DNA from: Shewanella baltica
GTDB lineage: Bacteria; Pseudomonadota; Gammaproteobacteria; Enterobacterales; Shewanellaceae
Length of the DNA stretch: 64,000 nt
Direction of reading: 5' to 3'
Assembly (NCBI RefSeq): GCF_900456975.1
Contig: NZ_UGYM01000002.1
Location: 5,022,001 to 5,086,000 of the forward strand
In this document: positions 1-7,938 of the stretch, in pieces
Numbering within the stretch: the stretch's first letter is position 1
Layout of the letters: the number at the start of each line of letters is the position of its first letter
Position numbers and translations under genes: made by a program
Notes under the pieces: generated by a model
The model's database searches: none
The model's input: the letters and a program-made list of their open reading frames with translations, nothing else
What the model was told of the DNA's origin: nothing

Positions 1-273
1 GAATATTTAACATAGGCGGCCAGTCACCGCGACCTTTAGTTTATGGATATCTAATCTAGGTCACGAAATTAAGCAAATTGTTATATATCGAGCTAAACAG
101 CTATTTTTATTAGCATATTTTGTGCCTATCAAACAAACATTTCATTTGTCTGTGATGTGAGACAGTTTTTGCCATTCGAAAGAATGACTTTATTTCATGT
201 TCCATGGGCAGTGATTCAGGGAAGATATAAAAAGTGGGATAGGCGAAGTTGGGCTGCAAATAACGCCCAATAA
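1..273. other. non-coding left edge
   Basis: I see no convincing gene, RNA or repeat in the first 273 bases. The stretch is AT-rich in its first half and has no long open frame with a ribosome site. It lies beyond the 3' end of ribB, so it is probably the intergenic space before a gene outside the window. Confidence 0.4.
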
Positions 274-304
274 AAAGGACGTTTGCCGCAGCGAAACGTC
301 CTTT
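274..304 (-). terminator. rho-independent terminator of ribB
   Basis: An 11-bp stem (AAAGGACGTTT / AAACGTCCTTT) encloses a 9-base loop. It is flanked by a T run on the right and an A run on the left, so it can act in both directions. It lies 43 bases beyond the ribB stop codon. Confidence 0.85.
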
Positions 305-347
305 ATTTTTTAGCTAATGACCTAAGTTTAGGCCATTGAGGTCTGAC

Positions 348-1001
348 TTAACCGACCTTCGCCAGTAGCGATTTACGGTAGACCACTATGTCTTCAATCG
401 TCAGCACAGGCATATTGTGCAGTGCGCCGAAGGCGATAATTTCGGGTAAACGCGCCATAGTACCGTCTGGGTTAGTGACTTCACACAATACACCTGCGGG
501 TTTTAAGCCAGCGAGTTGCACTAAATCGATCGTGCCTTCGGTATGGCCGCGGCGAGTTAACACGCCGCCCGGTTGGGCGCGAAGTGGATACACATGGCCA
601 GGGCGAGCGAGATCGCTTGGCTTAGCGTTGTCGGCAATCGCGGCTTTAATGGTGGTCACGCGGTCAGCGGCAGAAACCCCAGTCGTTACACCGACAGTTG
701 CTTCAATACTTACAGTGAAAGCCGTGCCGTATTGGCTCGAGTTGTGCTCGACCATAGCAGGCAGTTCGAGGGCTTTGACTTTTTCATCGGGTAAACACAG
801 GCAAACAATACCGCTACATTCACGGATGAGCATGGCCATTTGGGCGTTCGTCAGCGTCTCGGCAGCGAAAATTAAATCGCCTTCGTTTTCTCTATCTTCG
901 TCATCGACCACTAACACACCTTGGCCTTGACGCAGGGCATTAAGACCCGCTTCAACGCGTTCGATAGCAGTACCAAAAGGAGCAAGTAAAGACTGATTCA
1001 T
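348..1001 (-). CDS. ribB: 3,4-dihydroxy-2-butanone-4-phosphate synthase
   Basis: RibB converts ribulose 5-phosphate to 3,4-dihydroxy-2-butanone 4-phosphate and formate, supplying the four-carbon unit of riboflavin in the cytoplasm. The 217-residue product has the family's usual length and the acidic metal/substrate motif [10 protein letters not shown] near residue 33, followed by the GHTEGTIDL motif. It has no fused GTP cyclohydrolase II domain, so this is the stand-alone enterobacterial-type RibB. The frame extends nine codons further upstream, but the ATG at 1001 is preceded by AAGGAT at good spacing and gives the E. coli-like start MNQSLL. The gene is read leftwards behind an FMN riboswitch, so FMN feedback is the expected control. 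Confidence 0.97.
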   Translation of the reverse strand: MNQSLLAPFGTAIERVEAGLNALRQGQGVLVVDDEDRENEGDLIFAAETLTNAQMAMLIRECSGIVCLCLPDEKVKALELPAMVEHNSSQYGTAFTVSIEATVGVTTGVSAADRVTTIKAAIADNAKPSDLARPGHVYPLRAQPGGVLTRRGHTEGTIDLVQLAGLKPAGVLCEVTNPDGTMARLPEIIAFGALHNMPVLTIEDIVVYRKSLLAKVG

Positions 1002-1096
1002 GGTTAATATCCTTAAAAAATACGACATTGGAATATCCAGAATCAGGGCGTGCAGAAATACAACCTAATCAAACCTAATGGCTCGATTTTGCTGTA

Positions 1097-1130
1097 GCAA
1101 TATCACTTCACTTTGGGGTGAAGTTATTGC
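1097..1130 (-). promoter_or_regulatory. leader hairpin between riboswitch and ribB
   Basis: A 13-bp stem with a two-base bulge (GTGAAGT/ACTTCAC core) lies between the FMN aptamer and ribB. It has no U-run behind it, so it is not a plain terminator. It may be part of the expression platform or a start-site sequestering structure; the role is inferred from position only. Confidence 0.4.
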
Positions 1131-1196
1131 AAAACATGAGGCTAACACTGCGATACATAAGCGCGTTGCACTTAAATACCACAAGGTGTTGTCTTA

Positions 1197-1420
1197 CATT
1201 CTCTTCCATCCGGACTCAGCACTGTCGCCATTAAAGCAAACAGTCCATTACCGTCGGCTCTGGAATAGTCAGTTTTGCACTCGGCAAAATCTAAGGCACC
1301 AGATCTGCTGACCCCGAAAGTGATTTCGGGCGCTCGCGGGCTTTGGGGATGCTCAGTAAAATAATCACTTCGCTGTTACCCATTTACCGCCGGTGGGGAG
1401 TTTCACCCCGCCCTGAGAAT
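1197..1420 (-). ncRNA. FMN riboswitch (RFN element)
   Basis: On the minus strand the conserved RFN blocks appear in order: TCTCAGGGCGGGGTGAAA, CCCCACCGGCGGTAAAT, AAGCCCGCGAGCGCC, GTCAGCAGATCTGGTG, CCAGAGCCGACGGT and AGTCCGGATGGAAGAGA. They match the aptamer upstream of E. coli ribB. The aptamer binds FMN and lowers ribB expression. About 195 nt separate it from the ribB start, leaving room for an expression platform. Short open frames across this segment on both strands are artefacts. Confidence 0.96.
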
Positions 1421-1424
1421 TTGC

Positions 1425-1447
1425 TTTTGAGCCGTTTGCGCTCAAAA
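1425..1447. repeat. perfect 8-bp inverted repeat upstream of the aptamer
   Basis: TTTTGAGC and GCTCAAAA are separated by 7 bases, immediately 5' of the FMN aptamer. This is in the divergent space between ribB and ptrB. It could be an operator or a 5' hairpin of the leader; nothing in the sequence decides between them. Confidence 0.4.
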
Positions 1448-1604
1448 ACGCGGTTATGTTGCTCTTATTTACCGTGAATGGCAACTTCTCGCGTTCAATG
1501 TTTGCGCTAGTGCACACCTGACCACTATCATATTGAACACATAAGCTTATTGACTTGCCGTTGCATTCTGCGACGGTCGTTATGGACGTCACAAGGACGT
1601 ATAA

Positions 1605-3740
1605 ATGCGATCTCTGCTGCTAACTTTAGGTATTGCCATGTTGTTATCCGGTTGTTCGACCTCAAAAGGGCAAGTACCCGCCCCAGTTGCTGAAAAAATT
1701 CCCCATGTGATGACTTTGCATGGCGTAACGCGCACCGATGATTACTATTGGCTGCGTGACGATGAACGCAAAGATCCTAAAGTGTTGGCCCATCTCGAAG
1801 CCGAAAATCGCTACACTGCGGCTTATTTCAAACCCTTAAAGCCGCTGCAAGATGGCCTTTTTAAAGAATTAACTGAGCGCTTAGTCGCCGATGAGTCGAG
1901 CGTGCCGTACCAATGGCACCAGCACAGCTATTACAGTCGTTATAAAGAAGGCGGCGAATATCCGTTAATCAGCCGTAAGGGCGCCGATGGCGTTGAGCAA
2001 GTGATGCTGGATGTTAACGAGCGAGCTAAGGGCCATGAGTTTTATGGCTTAGGCGGCGCGAGTGTCAGCCCAGATGAAACCATGTTGGCCTTTGGCGAAG
2101 ACGTCCTCAGCCGCCGTGTATACCACATCTATTTTAAAGATTTGGCCTCGGGTGACATGATCGTCGACGTGCTTGAAAACACTGAAGGTCGAGTGGTGTG
2201 GGCGAACGACAACAAACATGTGTTCTATATCGCCAAAGATTTGCAGACCTTACTTGGCTACCAAGTGTATCGCCATGAGTTGGGCACTAAGCAGTCGAGC
2301 GATGTGTTAGTGTATGAAGAACAAGACGATTCTTTTTATATCTCGCTGGGCAAAACCTTAGATGAATCGCAAATTGTGTTGTTCCAAGAGAGCACCACAA
2401 CGAGCGAAGTGTCAGTGCTCGATGCCAAGGATCCTTTGGGTTTATTCAAGCCAGTGTTAGCGCGGGAAGAAGGTCACGAATACAGCGTGTCTAAGCTGGG
2501 TGATACTTATTACATTCTTACCAACTGGCAGGCGACAAACTTCCGTTTGATGAAGGTCGCCATTAAAGATGCGGCGGACAAATCTAAGTGGCAAGAAGTG
2601 GTTGCGCATAACCCCAATGCCCGTATCGAAGACGAGTTAGTGCTCAAGGACTATCTGATTATTCAGACCCGCGAAAATGGCCTAACGCGCATTAAAGTGA
2701 TGCCATTCAACGGTCAAAAGCCCTTCGAATTGAGCTTTGATGAGCCTGCCTATGTGATGGGGTTAGATGTTAATTCTCAGCAAGACAGCAATAAGTTACG
2801 CATTTTCTACTCTAGCCTGACAACGCCAGAAGCCGTATACGAATATTCGCTGGTGAATCCCGATAGACGGGATTTATTGAAACAAGATCAAGTCTTAGGC
2901 GGCTTCGATGCCAGCCAATATCGTGCCGAACGTGTGTTTATTACCGCTCGTGATGGCGTAAAAGTGCCTGTTTCTTTGGTGTATCGTAAAGATAAATTCA
3001 ACAAAGACGGCACTAACCCTCTGTATCAATATGGTTATGGATCTTACGGTTACACAGTTGAACCAGACTTTTCTTCATCCGTTATCAGTCTGCTCGATCG
3101 CGGTTTTGTGTATGCCATCGCCCATGTGCGCGGTTCAGAAATGCTCGGCCGCCCTTGGTATGACGACGGTAAGCTGTTGAATAAGCAAAACACCTTCCAT
3201 GATTTTATCGATGTAACCACGGCATTAACGGCACAAGGTTATGGCGATAAAAACAAGGTCGTCGCCTCTGGCGGCAGCGCGGGTGGTTTGCTAATGGGCG
3301 CAATTGCTAATCAAGCGCCGGACAAGTATTTTGCCATCGCAGCCCATGTGCCGTTTGTTGATGTGGTGACCACTATGCTGGACGAGTCGATTCCGCTGAC
3401 GACCAATGAGTACGATGAGTGGGGCAATCCGAACGAGAAAACCTATTTCGATTATATGCTGAGTTACTCGCCTTATGACAATGTCACTGAGCAAGAATAC
3501 CCACACATGTTAGTGACGACGGGTTTGCATGATTCACAGGTGCAGTATTTTGAACCCGCCAAGTGGGTGGCTAAGCTGCGCGATGTTAAAAACCAATGGT
3601 ACAAGAGTGACGATAAAGTCTTGTTACTTAACGTGGATATGGAAGCCGGCCATGGTGGTAAGAGTGGTCGTTATCGCCAATACCAAGACACAGCCCAAGA
3701 ATATGCGTTCTTCTTGAGTCTGTTAGGTATGGCGAAGTAG
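1605..3740 (+). CDS. ptrB: oligopeptidase B (S9A), lipoprotein form
   Basis: This is a serine peptidase of the prolyl oligopeptidase family that cleaves short peptides after basic residues. The 711-residue product has an N-terminal beta-propeller and a C-terminal alpha/beta-hydrolase domain. The catalytic triad reads as Ser558 in GGSAGG, Asp643 in GLHDSQV and His683 in EAGHGG, in the same order and spacing as E. coli PtrB. Unlike the classical cytoplasmic enzyme, it begins with a lipoprotein signal (LLSGC lipobox near residue 17), so it should be lipid-anchored in the periplasm or outer membrane. AAGGACG precedes the ATG. It is transcribed divergently from ribB. Confidence 0.93.
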   Translation: MRSLLLTLGIAMLLSGCSTSKGQVPAPVAEKIPHVMTLHGVTRTDDYYWLRDDERKDPKVLAHLEAENRYTAAYFKPLKPLQDGLFKELTERLVADESSVPYQWHQHSYYSRYKEGGEYPLISRKGADGVEQVMLDVNERAKGHEFYGLGGASVSPDETMLAFGEDVLSRRVYHIYFKDLASGDMIVDVLENTEGRVVWANDNKHVFYIAKDLQTLLGYQVYRHELGTKQSSDVLVYEEQDDSFYISLGKTLDESQIVLFQESTTTSEVSVLDAKDPLGLFKPVLAREEGHEYSVSKLGDTYYILTNWQATNFRLMKVAIKDAADKSKWQEVVAHNPNARIEDELVLKDYLIIQTRENGLTRIKVMPFNGQKPFELSFDEPAYVMGLDVNSQQDSNKLRIFYSSLTTPEAVYEYSLVNPDRRDLLKQDQVLGGFDASQYRAERVFITARDGVKVPVSLVYRKDKFNKDGTNPLYQYGYGSYGYTVEPDFSSSVISLLDRGFVYAIAHVRGSEMLGRPWYDDGKLLNKQNTFHDFIDVTTALTAQGYGDKNKVVASGGSAGGLLMGAIANQAPDKYFAIAAHVPFVDVVTTMLDESIPLTTNEYDEWGNPNEKTYFDYMLSYSPYDNVTEQEYPHMLVTTGLHDSQVQYFEPAKWVAKLRDVKNQWYKSDDKVLLLNVDMEAGHGGKSGRYRQYQDTAQEYAFFLSLLGMAK

Positions 3741-3751
3741 GTCATTCGTAA

Positions 3752-4201
3752 GTGACCGAATCAGCCGTCAGCCTAGGCAATACGGACATAGGCGCTTTAC
3801 AGCAACATGAGTCACTGGGGGCAGACGCACTTGCCCCAGTGACTAGTGCTGTCATTGCCAAAGATGCAGTGACAGAAGCTTCGCTGAATCCCGTACCATT
3901 AAATCCTGCACCTCTGAAGCCTACACCCATAAAGTCATCATCTCTCTGGTACTTGTATGTCGTCCGCTGTGCCAATGGGCATTTATACACAGGTGTCACC
4001 ACTGACGTAGCGCGACGCTTTAGCGAGCATCAGTCGGGTAGCATCAAATCCGCTAAGTATCTGCGCGGTAAAGGTCCATTAACGCTGATGTATCAAGAGC
4101 AGGTTGGTAGTCACGGCGATGCACTGCGACGTGAGATCGCAGTTAAAAAGTTAAGCCGTAGTCAAAAGCTGGCATTGATTGAATCTGCTGAATATAGATA
4201 G
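3752..4201 (+). CDS. GIY-YIG domain protein (YhbQ-like) with N-terminal extension
   Basis: The C-terminal 85 residues are a GIY-YIG nuclease-superfamily domain. It begins at WYLYVVRC near residue 66, with the second motif LYTGVTTD, the conserved Arg in ARRFSEH and the terminal LRREIAVKKLSR. E. coli YhbQ is only about 100 residues, whereas this frame has about 65 extra N-terminal residues, rich in Ala and Pro and without a recognisable fold. Translation starts at a GTG 11 bases after the ptrB stop. A start inside the frame is possible, although no better ribosome site is visible. The biological substrate of this clade is not settled. Confidence 0.8.
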   Translation: MTESAVSLGNTDIGALQQHESLGADALAPVTSAVIAKDAVTEASLNPVPLNPAPLKPTPIKSSSLWYLYVVRCANGHLYTGVTTDVARRFSEHQSGSIKSAKYLRGKGPLTLMYQEQVGSHGDALRREIAVKKLSRSQKLALIESAEYR

Positions 4202-4243
4202 TGCGAGATAAAAGAGCTAAATCATTGGTGTACACGTGTAATG

Positions 4244-4343
4244 ATTAAGCACTGTCATTCCAGTGACACGCCGTGAATATATCCCTATAGGCTCGACGAC
4301 GGCATCCATGCCGTCAACGGTCACTTCCATGTCAGTGCTTAAT
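4244..4343. repeat. nested palindromic intergenic element
   Basis: The 100-base element has identical inverted ends (ATTAAGCACTG at 4244-4254 and its complement at 4333-4343). A second inverted pair lies inside (AGTGAC / GTCACT), and the centre is a perfect 8-bp hairpin, GACGGCAT-CC-ATGCCGTC, at 4298-4315. It resembles an extragenic palindromic or MITE-like repeat. I see no second copy in this window. It abuts the truncated 5' end of the YggE-like gene. Confidence 0.65.
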
Positions 4344-4389
4344 CCCGTTAACCACTGAGTATTCTGTTAGCCTGCATTCTGTCGTTACG

Positions 4390-5013
4390 TTGCAAAATTT
4401 AACAATGGGTGTCTCAGTATATACAGTGGTCTATCTTGAGGTGGAAAGCTTAAAAGCGAGTAGTGCCGAAGCTAAAAATGATGCAGATGATAGGGTTAAC
4501 AAGCTTTTGTTAGGCCTTGGCAAATTTAATGTCGATGAGAAAAATGTTTCTGCGTCCTCAATCTCGACAGCGCCCGAGTATTCCTTCGGTGATAATGAAA
4601 AACGTGTGCTTGATGGTTACCGAGCTAGTCGCAATTTAAAAGTGACCCTCAATAACTTAGAACATCTAAACGCTTTTATGGATTTTGCCTTAAGTGTACA
4701 ACTTGATGAAATCACACGCGTTGAGCTGAAATCCTCGAAAGAGGCTGAGCTTAAAAATGAGGCTAGAGCCTTGGCTGTTGCAGATGCTAAAGAAAGAGGA
4801 AGTCTATTGGCGAACGCTTTTGGGGCTACTATTGGCAAAATTTACAGCATTGGTTCTTCAACAGATGACAGCATTGGCCGTTATGGTGCCAACAATGGAA
4901 TCGAGCGAATTGGTTCACGTATGGGGAAACCTCAAGTGACAGGGCAATATCTGCAGGAGAATATGGTTTTTTCAGCATCTATCAGTGTGGTATTTGATCT
5001 CGATGTTAAGTGA
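4390..5013 (+). CDS. 5'-truncated YggE/SIMPL-domain (DUF541) protein
   Basis: The 207-residue frame matches the middle and end of E. coli YggE-type SIMPL proteins: VYLEVES, then a heptad-like helix, EYSF...GYRASR, DEITRVELKSSKEAELKNEAR, and a C-terminal beta strand. The usual signal peptide and the first roughly 40-50 residues of the mature domain are missing. The frame opens at a TTG (4390) or ATG (4405) with no clear Shine-Dalgarno site. Upstream sequence is non-homologous and contains the palindromic element. YggE proteins are periplasmic; without the signal this one could not be exported. It is probably a decaying remnant, although the reading frame is intact. Confidence 0.6.
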   Translation: MQNLTMGVSVYTVVYLEVESLKASSAEAKNDADDRVNKLLLGLGKFNVDEKNVSASSISTAPEYSFGDNEKRVLDGYRASRNLKVTLNNLEHLNAFMDFALSVQLDEITRVELKSSKEAELKNEARALAVADAKERGSLLANAFGATIGKIYSIGSSTDDSIGRYGANNGIERIGSRMGKPQVTGQYLQENMVFSASISVVFDLDVK

Positions 5014-5176
5014 TAGTTTTACTACAAAAGTCCGGATTGACACAAATAGTTATCGCGACATCAAAAATTTCACAAGAGGTGTCTCGATAAACTTAGCTAA
5101 AAAGTGGAAAATGGAACTTCAAGATTGGATGTCTGTAATGATCCTGTTTATGACCACTTTTCTTGTTACTGGATAA
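5003..5176 (+). CDS. possible small protein with C-terminal hydrophobic segment
   Basis: An ATG overlapping the end of the YggE-like gene opens a 57-codon frame. It ends in a hydrophobic stretch (WMSVMILFMTTFLVTG), which could be a membrane anchor. There is no clear ribosome site and no family I recognise. It may be a chance frame or another remnant in a decayed stretch. Confidence 0.2.
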   Translation: MLSDSFTTKVRIDTNSYRDIKNFTRGVSINLAKKWKMELQDWMSVMILFMTTFLVTG

Positions 5177-5247
5177 TTACAAACGAAGTATATTTCGAAC
5201 TTAAGTAATGTCTTTTAGTTCTGCATTCGAATAATAAAGGAATTATT

Positions 5248-5769
5248 GTGCATATTATTATTGGATTTTTAACGGCATTAGCAACAGTGCTTTTTGCATT
5301 GGATAGATTGGGGATTGACATAGGCTGGTTTAACCCGTGGGCTTGGCAGCGTCGCCGCGCATGGTTAAAGCAATCAACTGGACATCCCGCCTATGGTCTT
5401 AATAAGCCAATTGATGCAATTGCTTTGATAGCAACTGCAGCAGCGAAAATTGACGGTGATCTTTCAATTGAAGAAAAAGAAAAACTAAAGGTTATATTTC
5501 AAAAGACGTTCAATCAGTCTGAAAAAGATGCTGTACAACTGATTGGTGCAAGTGTTTATCTTTTAGGATCAGGAGAAGATGTTTTTCAAGCACCTGAGAA
5601 AGTATTAAAACTTTCACTAGAGAGCTTTTCTGAGGCACAAAGAACATCCTCAATAGAGTTAATTTCAGAAATAATAAATGTAGGCGGCCAACCATCTGAG
5701 GTTCAAACAGTTTTCTTCAAGAAAGTCAAAAAAATCATGACGTCAAATGCTAGTAGAAATGAGTGGTAG
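5248..5769 (+). CDS. membrane-anchored TerB-like domain protein
   Basis: The 173-residue product opens with a hydrophobic segment (about residues 2-18, IIIGFLTALATVLFALD) and a Trp-rich juxtamembrane stretch (WFNPWAWQRRRAW). An all-helical domain follows, with the motif AKIDGDLSIEEKEKL near residue 66, typical of TerB-like (tellurite-resistance/co-chaperone) folds. The GTG start is preceded by AAGGAATT at good spacing. Neighbours give no operon context. The TerB assignment rests on the acidic motif and helical pattern; the function is unknown. Confidence 0.7.
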   Translation: MHIIIGFLTALATVLFALDRLGIDIGWFNPWAWQRRRAWLKQSTGHPAYGLNKPIDAIALIATAAAKIDGDLSIEEKEKLKVIFQKTFNQSEKDAVQLIGASVYLLGSGEDVFQAPEKVLKLSLESFSEAQRTSSIELISEIINVGGQPSEVQTVFFKKVKKIMTSNASRNEW

Positions 5770-6072
5770 ATAATTTAGCTTTGGCTTGAATAATAAATAC
5801 GAGTATATCGAGACATCCATAGTCAAATTTTGCTCCGAAAAGACAAATAGGTAAAACTTTACCAACGACTGGCCTGCATTGTGGTTGGAGAAGTAAGAAT
5901 CGAGAGCTAAAAAGATGCCACTACAAGGGGTTAGTGGCATAAATGCATAAGTCGGGCACAAGCTTAAAAGGGTGGGTAGAAGACTGACATCTTGGCTGGG
6001 AACCGTTGCAACATCAGTCTCTACGCCGGGAAGTTAGTAAAACCTTTGGGTATAGAGTGGTAAAGCGGCGCG
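5770..6072. other. intergenic region with one hairpin
   Basis: About 300 bases lie between the 3' ends of two convergent genes. A perfect 8-bp hairpin (TGCCACTA at 5916-5923, TAGTGGCA at 5932-5939) may act as a weak terminator but lacks a U-run. A short minus-strand open frame here has no coding character. Confidence 0.4.
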
Positions 6073-6858
6073 TTATTCCATGCTTACTGGGCCGTCGATT
6101 TTGTTAAATTTCACATCGCCAGAACCTGCCGCAAGAATCGTTAATCCCTTAGTATTAAAGACATTAATGTTGCCTGAGCCATCTGTGATGGTCACTGGGC
6201 TCTGCACATTGGCGACTTCGATGTTGCCTGAACCGTCATCGATGGCGATATTGCCGCGAACATCAATCACCTTGATGGCACCAGAGCCATCTTCAACGGT
6301 TAGGTTGCCGTTGATTTGACTGACTTCAATATCACCAGAGCCATCATCAATGCTGACATTGTTACCGCCGTTGATGATGAGTTCGCCTGAACCGTCTTTG
6401 ACATTGATATCTGCTGTCATCTTGCTGATCAAAATGGCGCCTGAGCCGTCATCGATATCCAGTGCTAAATTCGCAGGCAATTGAAGTTTTAGATCGATAT
6501 AGGGCGAGTAATTATTAAAACCGCTTTGTTCAAAATCGGCCTTGAGTTTGGCTTTGTTAGCCTTTTTCTCAAGGGTGAGAATGACTTTGCTGTCGTCGTT
6601 ACCGTCCTTATTACTATAGATGTCGGCGACGAGTTTAATTTGGGTAAGGCCTTCGACACCGATAATTTCGAGGCTGCCTGCGCCAGTCTCGGCAATCAGG
6701 CCTTGCAAGTCTTGGCTATCGAGTGTGAGTTCGCGTTGCTGGTGGTCTAAATCCGGCATGCCAGCGGCGTTGACATTAATAATGCAGCCGGTGAGCGATA
6801 CCCCTGCGGTAAACACCAATATAAAAGCGAGGGTGAATATAAATGGGCGTAGTGACAT
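6073..6858 (-). CDS. DUF4097-type beta-helix lipoprotein with DGSG repeats
   Basis: The product has an N-terminal lipoprotein signal with lipobox LTGC near residue 25. The C-terminal half repeats the motif [D/K/E/T]DGSG[A/D/E/N][I/L] six times, plus one variant (AAGSGDV), every 18-19 residues, as in DUF4097/adhesin-like right-handed beta-helices. Each repeat would form one coil with an acidic turn on one face, suggesting metal or surface binding. AAGGAAG precedes the ATG. The gene is alone and convergent with the TerB-like gene. Molecular function is not known for the family. Confidence 0.8.
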   Translation of the reverse strand: MSLRPFIFTLAFILVFTAGVSLTGCIINVNAAGMPDLDHQQRELTLDSQDLQGLIAETGAGSLEIIGVEGLTQIKLVADIYSNKDGNDDSKVILTLEKKANKAKLKADFEQSGFNNYSPYIDLKLQLPANLALDIDDGSGAILISKMTADINVKDGSGELIINGGNNVSIDDGSGDIEVSQINGNLTVEDGSGAIKVIDVRGNIAIDDGSGNIEVANVQSPVTITDGSGNINVFNTKGLTILAAGSGDVKFNKIDGPVSME

Positions 6859-7143
6859 GTTAGCTTCCTTGTTTATCTGGCACTCGTTATTCGTGTGAGT
6901 GCTGAGTCGTCTTGCGATGGATAAGACATTGCACAGCCCATGCCAATTTTAAGTTTCATTTATAATCAATGATTTAAAATAAAAGTGTCCGCGCTTGGCT
7001 GTGTGGACATGTCCGCCTAATGAGGGATTTACTCACAGATTAGTGAAATTGCTCATTTATTGAGTTAGCTTGAGCCTCATAGGTCTGGCCGAGCAAACAT
7101 ACAGACAATACAAAAAATACAAAAAACATAAGAAGGGATGCAG

Positions 7144-7911
7144 ATGGATTATTTAACGACGAACAAGACGGCTTGGGATGCGCGCACTCGGGTACATTTA
7201 ACCTCGGATTTTTACGATGTGGCGGGCTTCCTGCGTGGGAATTGCTCATTACGGGAAATCGAGCTTAGCGAGCTGGATGTGGCAGGGAAAAGCTTGCTGC
7301 ATCTGCAATGCCATTTTGGCTTAGATACCCTGTCGTGGGCGCGCATGGGCGCTAAAGTACTGGGCGTTGATTTGTCTGAGGTGGCGATTGATGAAGCACA
7401 AAAGCTGGCGCAGCAGACACAATTGTCCGCCGAGTTTATTTGTAGCGATGTTTACAGTGTGGCGAGCAAGGTTGAGCCGCAAGATATTGTTTTTACGTCC
7501 TATGGTGCCATTGTGTGGCTGCCAGATTTAACCCTGTGGGCGCAGACGGTTGCTGACTGTTTAAAACCCGGCGGACAGTTTTACATGGCCGAGTTTCATC
7601 CGGCGCAGCAGTTGTTCGATGGTTATAGCTATTTTAATCGGGGTGAGCCAGATATAGAGCAGGAAGGCACTTATACCGAAAATGCCGGTGATGATCAGCA
7701 AACCTTAATGTGTTGGTCACACAGTTTATCGGAAGTGATCAATGCGTTATTGCAGGCGGGCTTAGTGTTGGAGTTCTTCCACGAATTTGATTTCAGCCCG
7801 TACAACTGTTTCGAAGGGCTCGAAGCGCAAGCCGATGGTCGTTATGTGTTAACACACCAAGGGCAGAATGTGCCCTTGGTGTATAGCATAAGTGCTCGTA
7901 AGCCCGCGTAA
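7144..7911 (+). CDS. class I SAM-dependent methyltransferase
   Basis: The 255-residue product is a Rossmann-type methyltransferase. Motif I reads LLHLQCHFGLDTLSWARMG (a variant of the glycine-rich loop), followed by VLGVDLS for SAM ribose binding, then FICSDVY and the post-motif LKPGGQFYMAEFHP. The substrate cannot be read from the sequence. An in-frame ATG six bases earlier overlaps GAAGGG, so the second ATG at 7144, six bases after that Shine-Dalgarno site, is the better start. The gene is convergent with the M14 peptidase, and a short hairpin lies between them. Confidence 0.85.
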   Translation: MDYLTTNKTAWDARTRVHLTSDFYDVAGFLRGNCSLREIELSELDVAGKSLLHLQCHFGLDTLSWARMGAKVLGVDLSEVAIDEAQKLAQQTQLSAEFICSDVYSVASKVEPQDIVFTSYGAIVWLPDLTLWAQTVADCLKPGGQFYMAEFHPAQQLFDGYSYFNRGEPDIEQEGTYTENAGDDQQTLMCWSHSLSEVINALLQAGLVLEFFHEFDFSPYNCFEGLEAQADGRYVLTHQGQNVPLVYSISARKPA

Positions 7912-7938
7912 TCCTAGCCGTTTGTGTTGGCGAGGATT
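7910..7938. terminator. short hairpin between convergent genes
   Basis: AATCCTAGCC pairs with GGCGAGGATT with one mismatch across a 9-base loop, in the gap between the methyltransferase and the M14 peptidase. There is little U-run, so termination activity is uncertain. Confidence 0.35.

Noticed and set aside
1078..1592. Short open frames at 1078-1311 (plus) and 1365-1592 (minus)
   Set aside because: They lie on the FMN riboswitch and its leader, whose conservation is explained by RNA structure.
3742..4002. 86-codon minus-strand frame opposite the GIY-YIG gene
   Set aside because: It is antisense to the low-complexity N-terminal extension, with no ribosome site or recognisable product.
5743..5961. 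72-codon minus-strand frame after the TerB-like gene
   Set aside because: No ribosome site, no domain, and it overlaps the end of the opposite gene.
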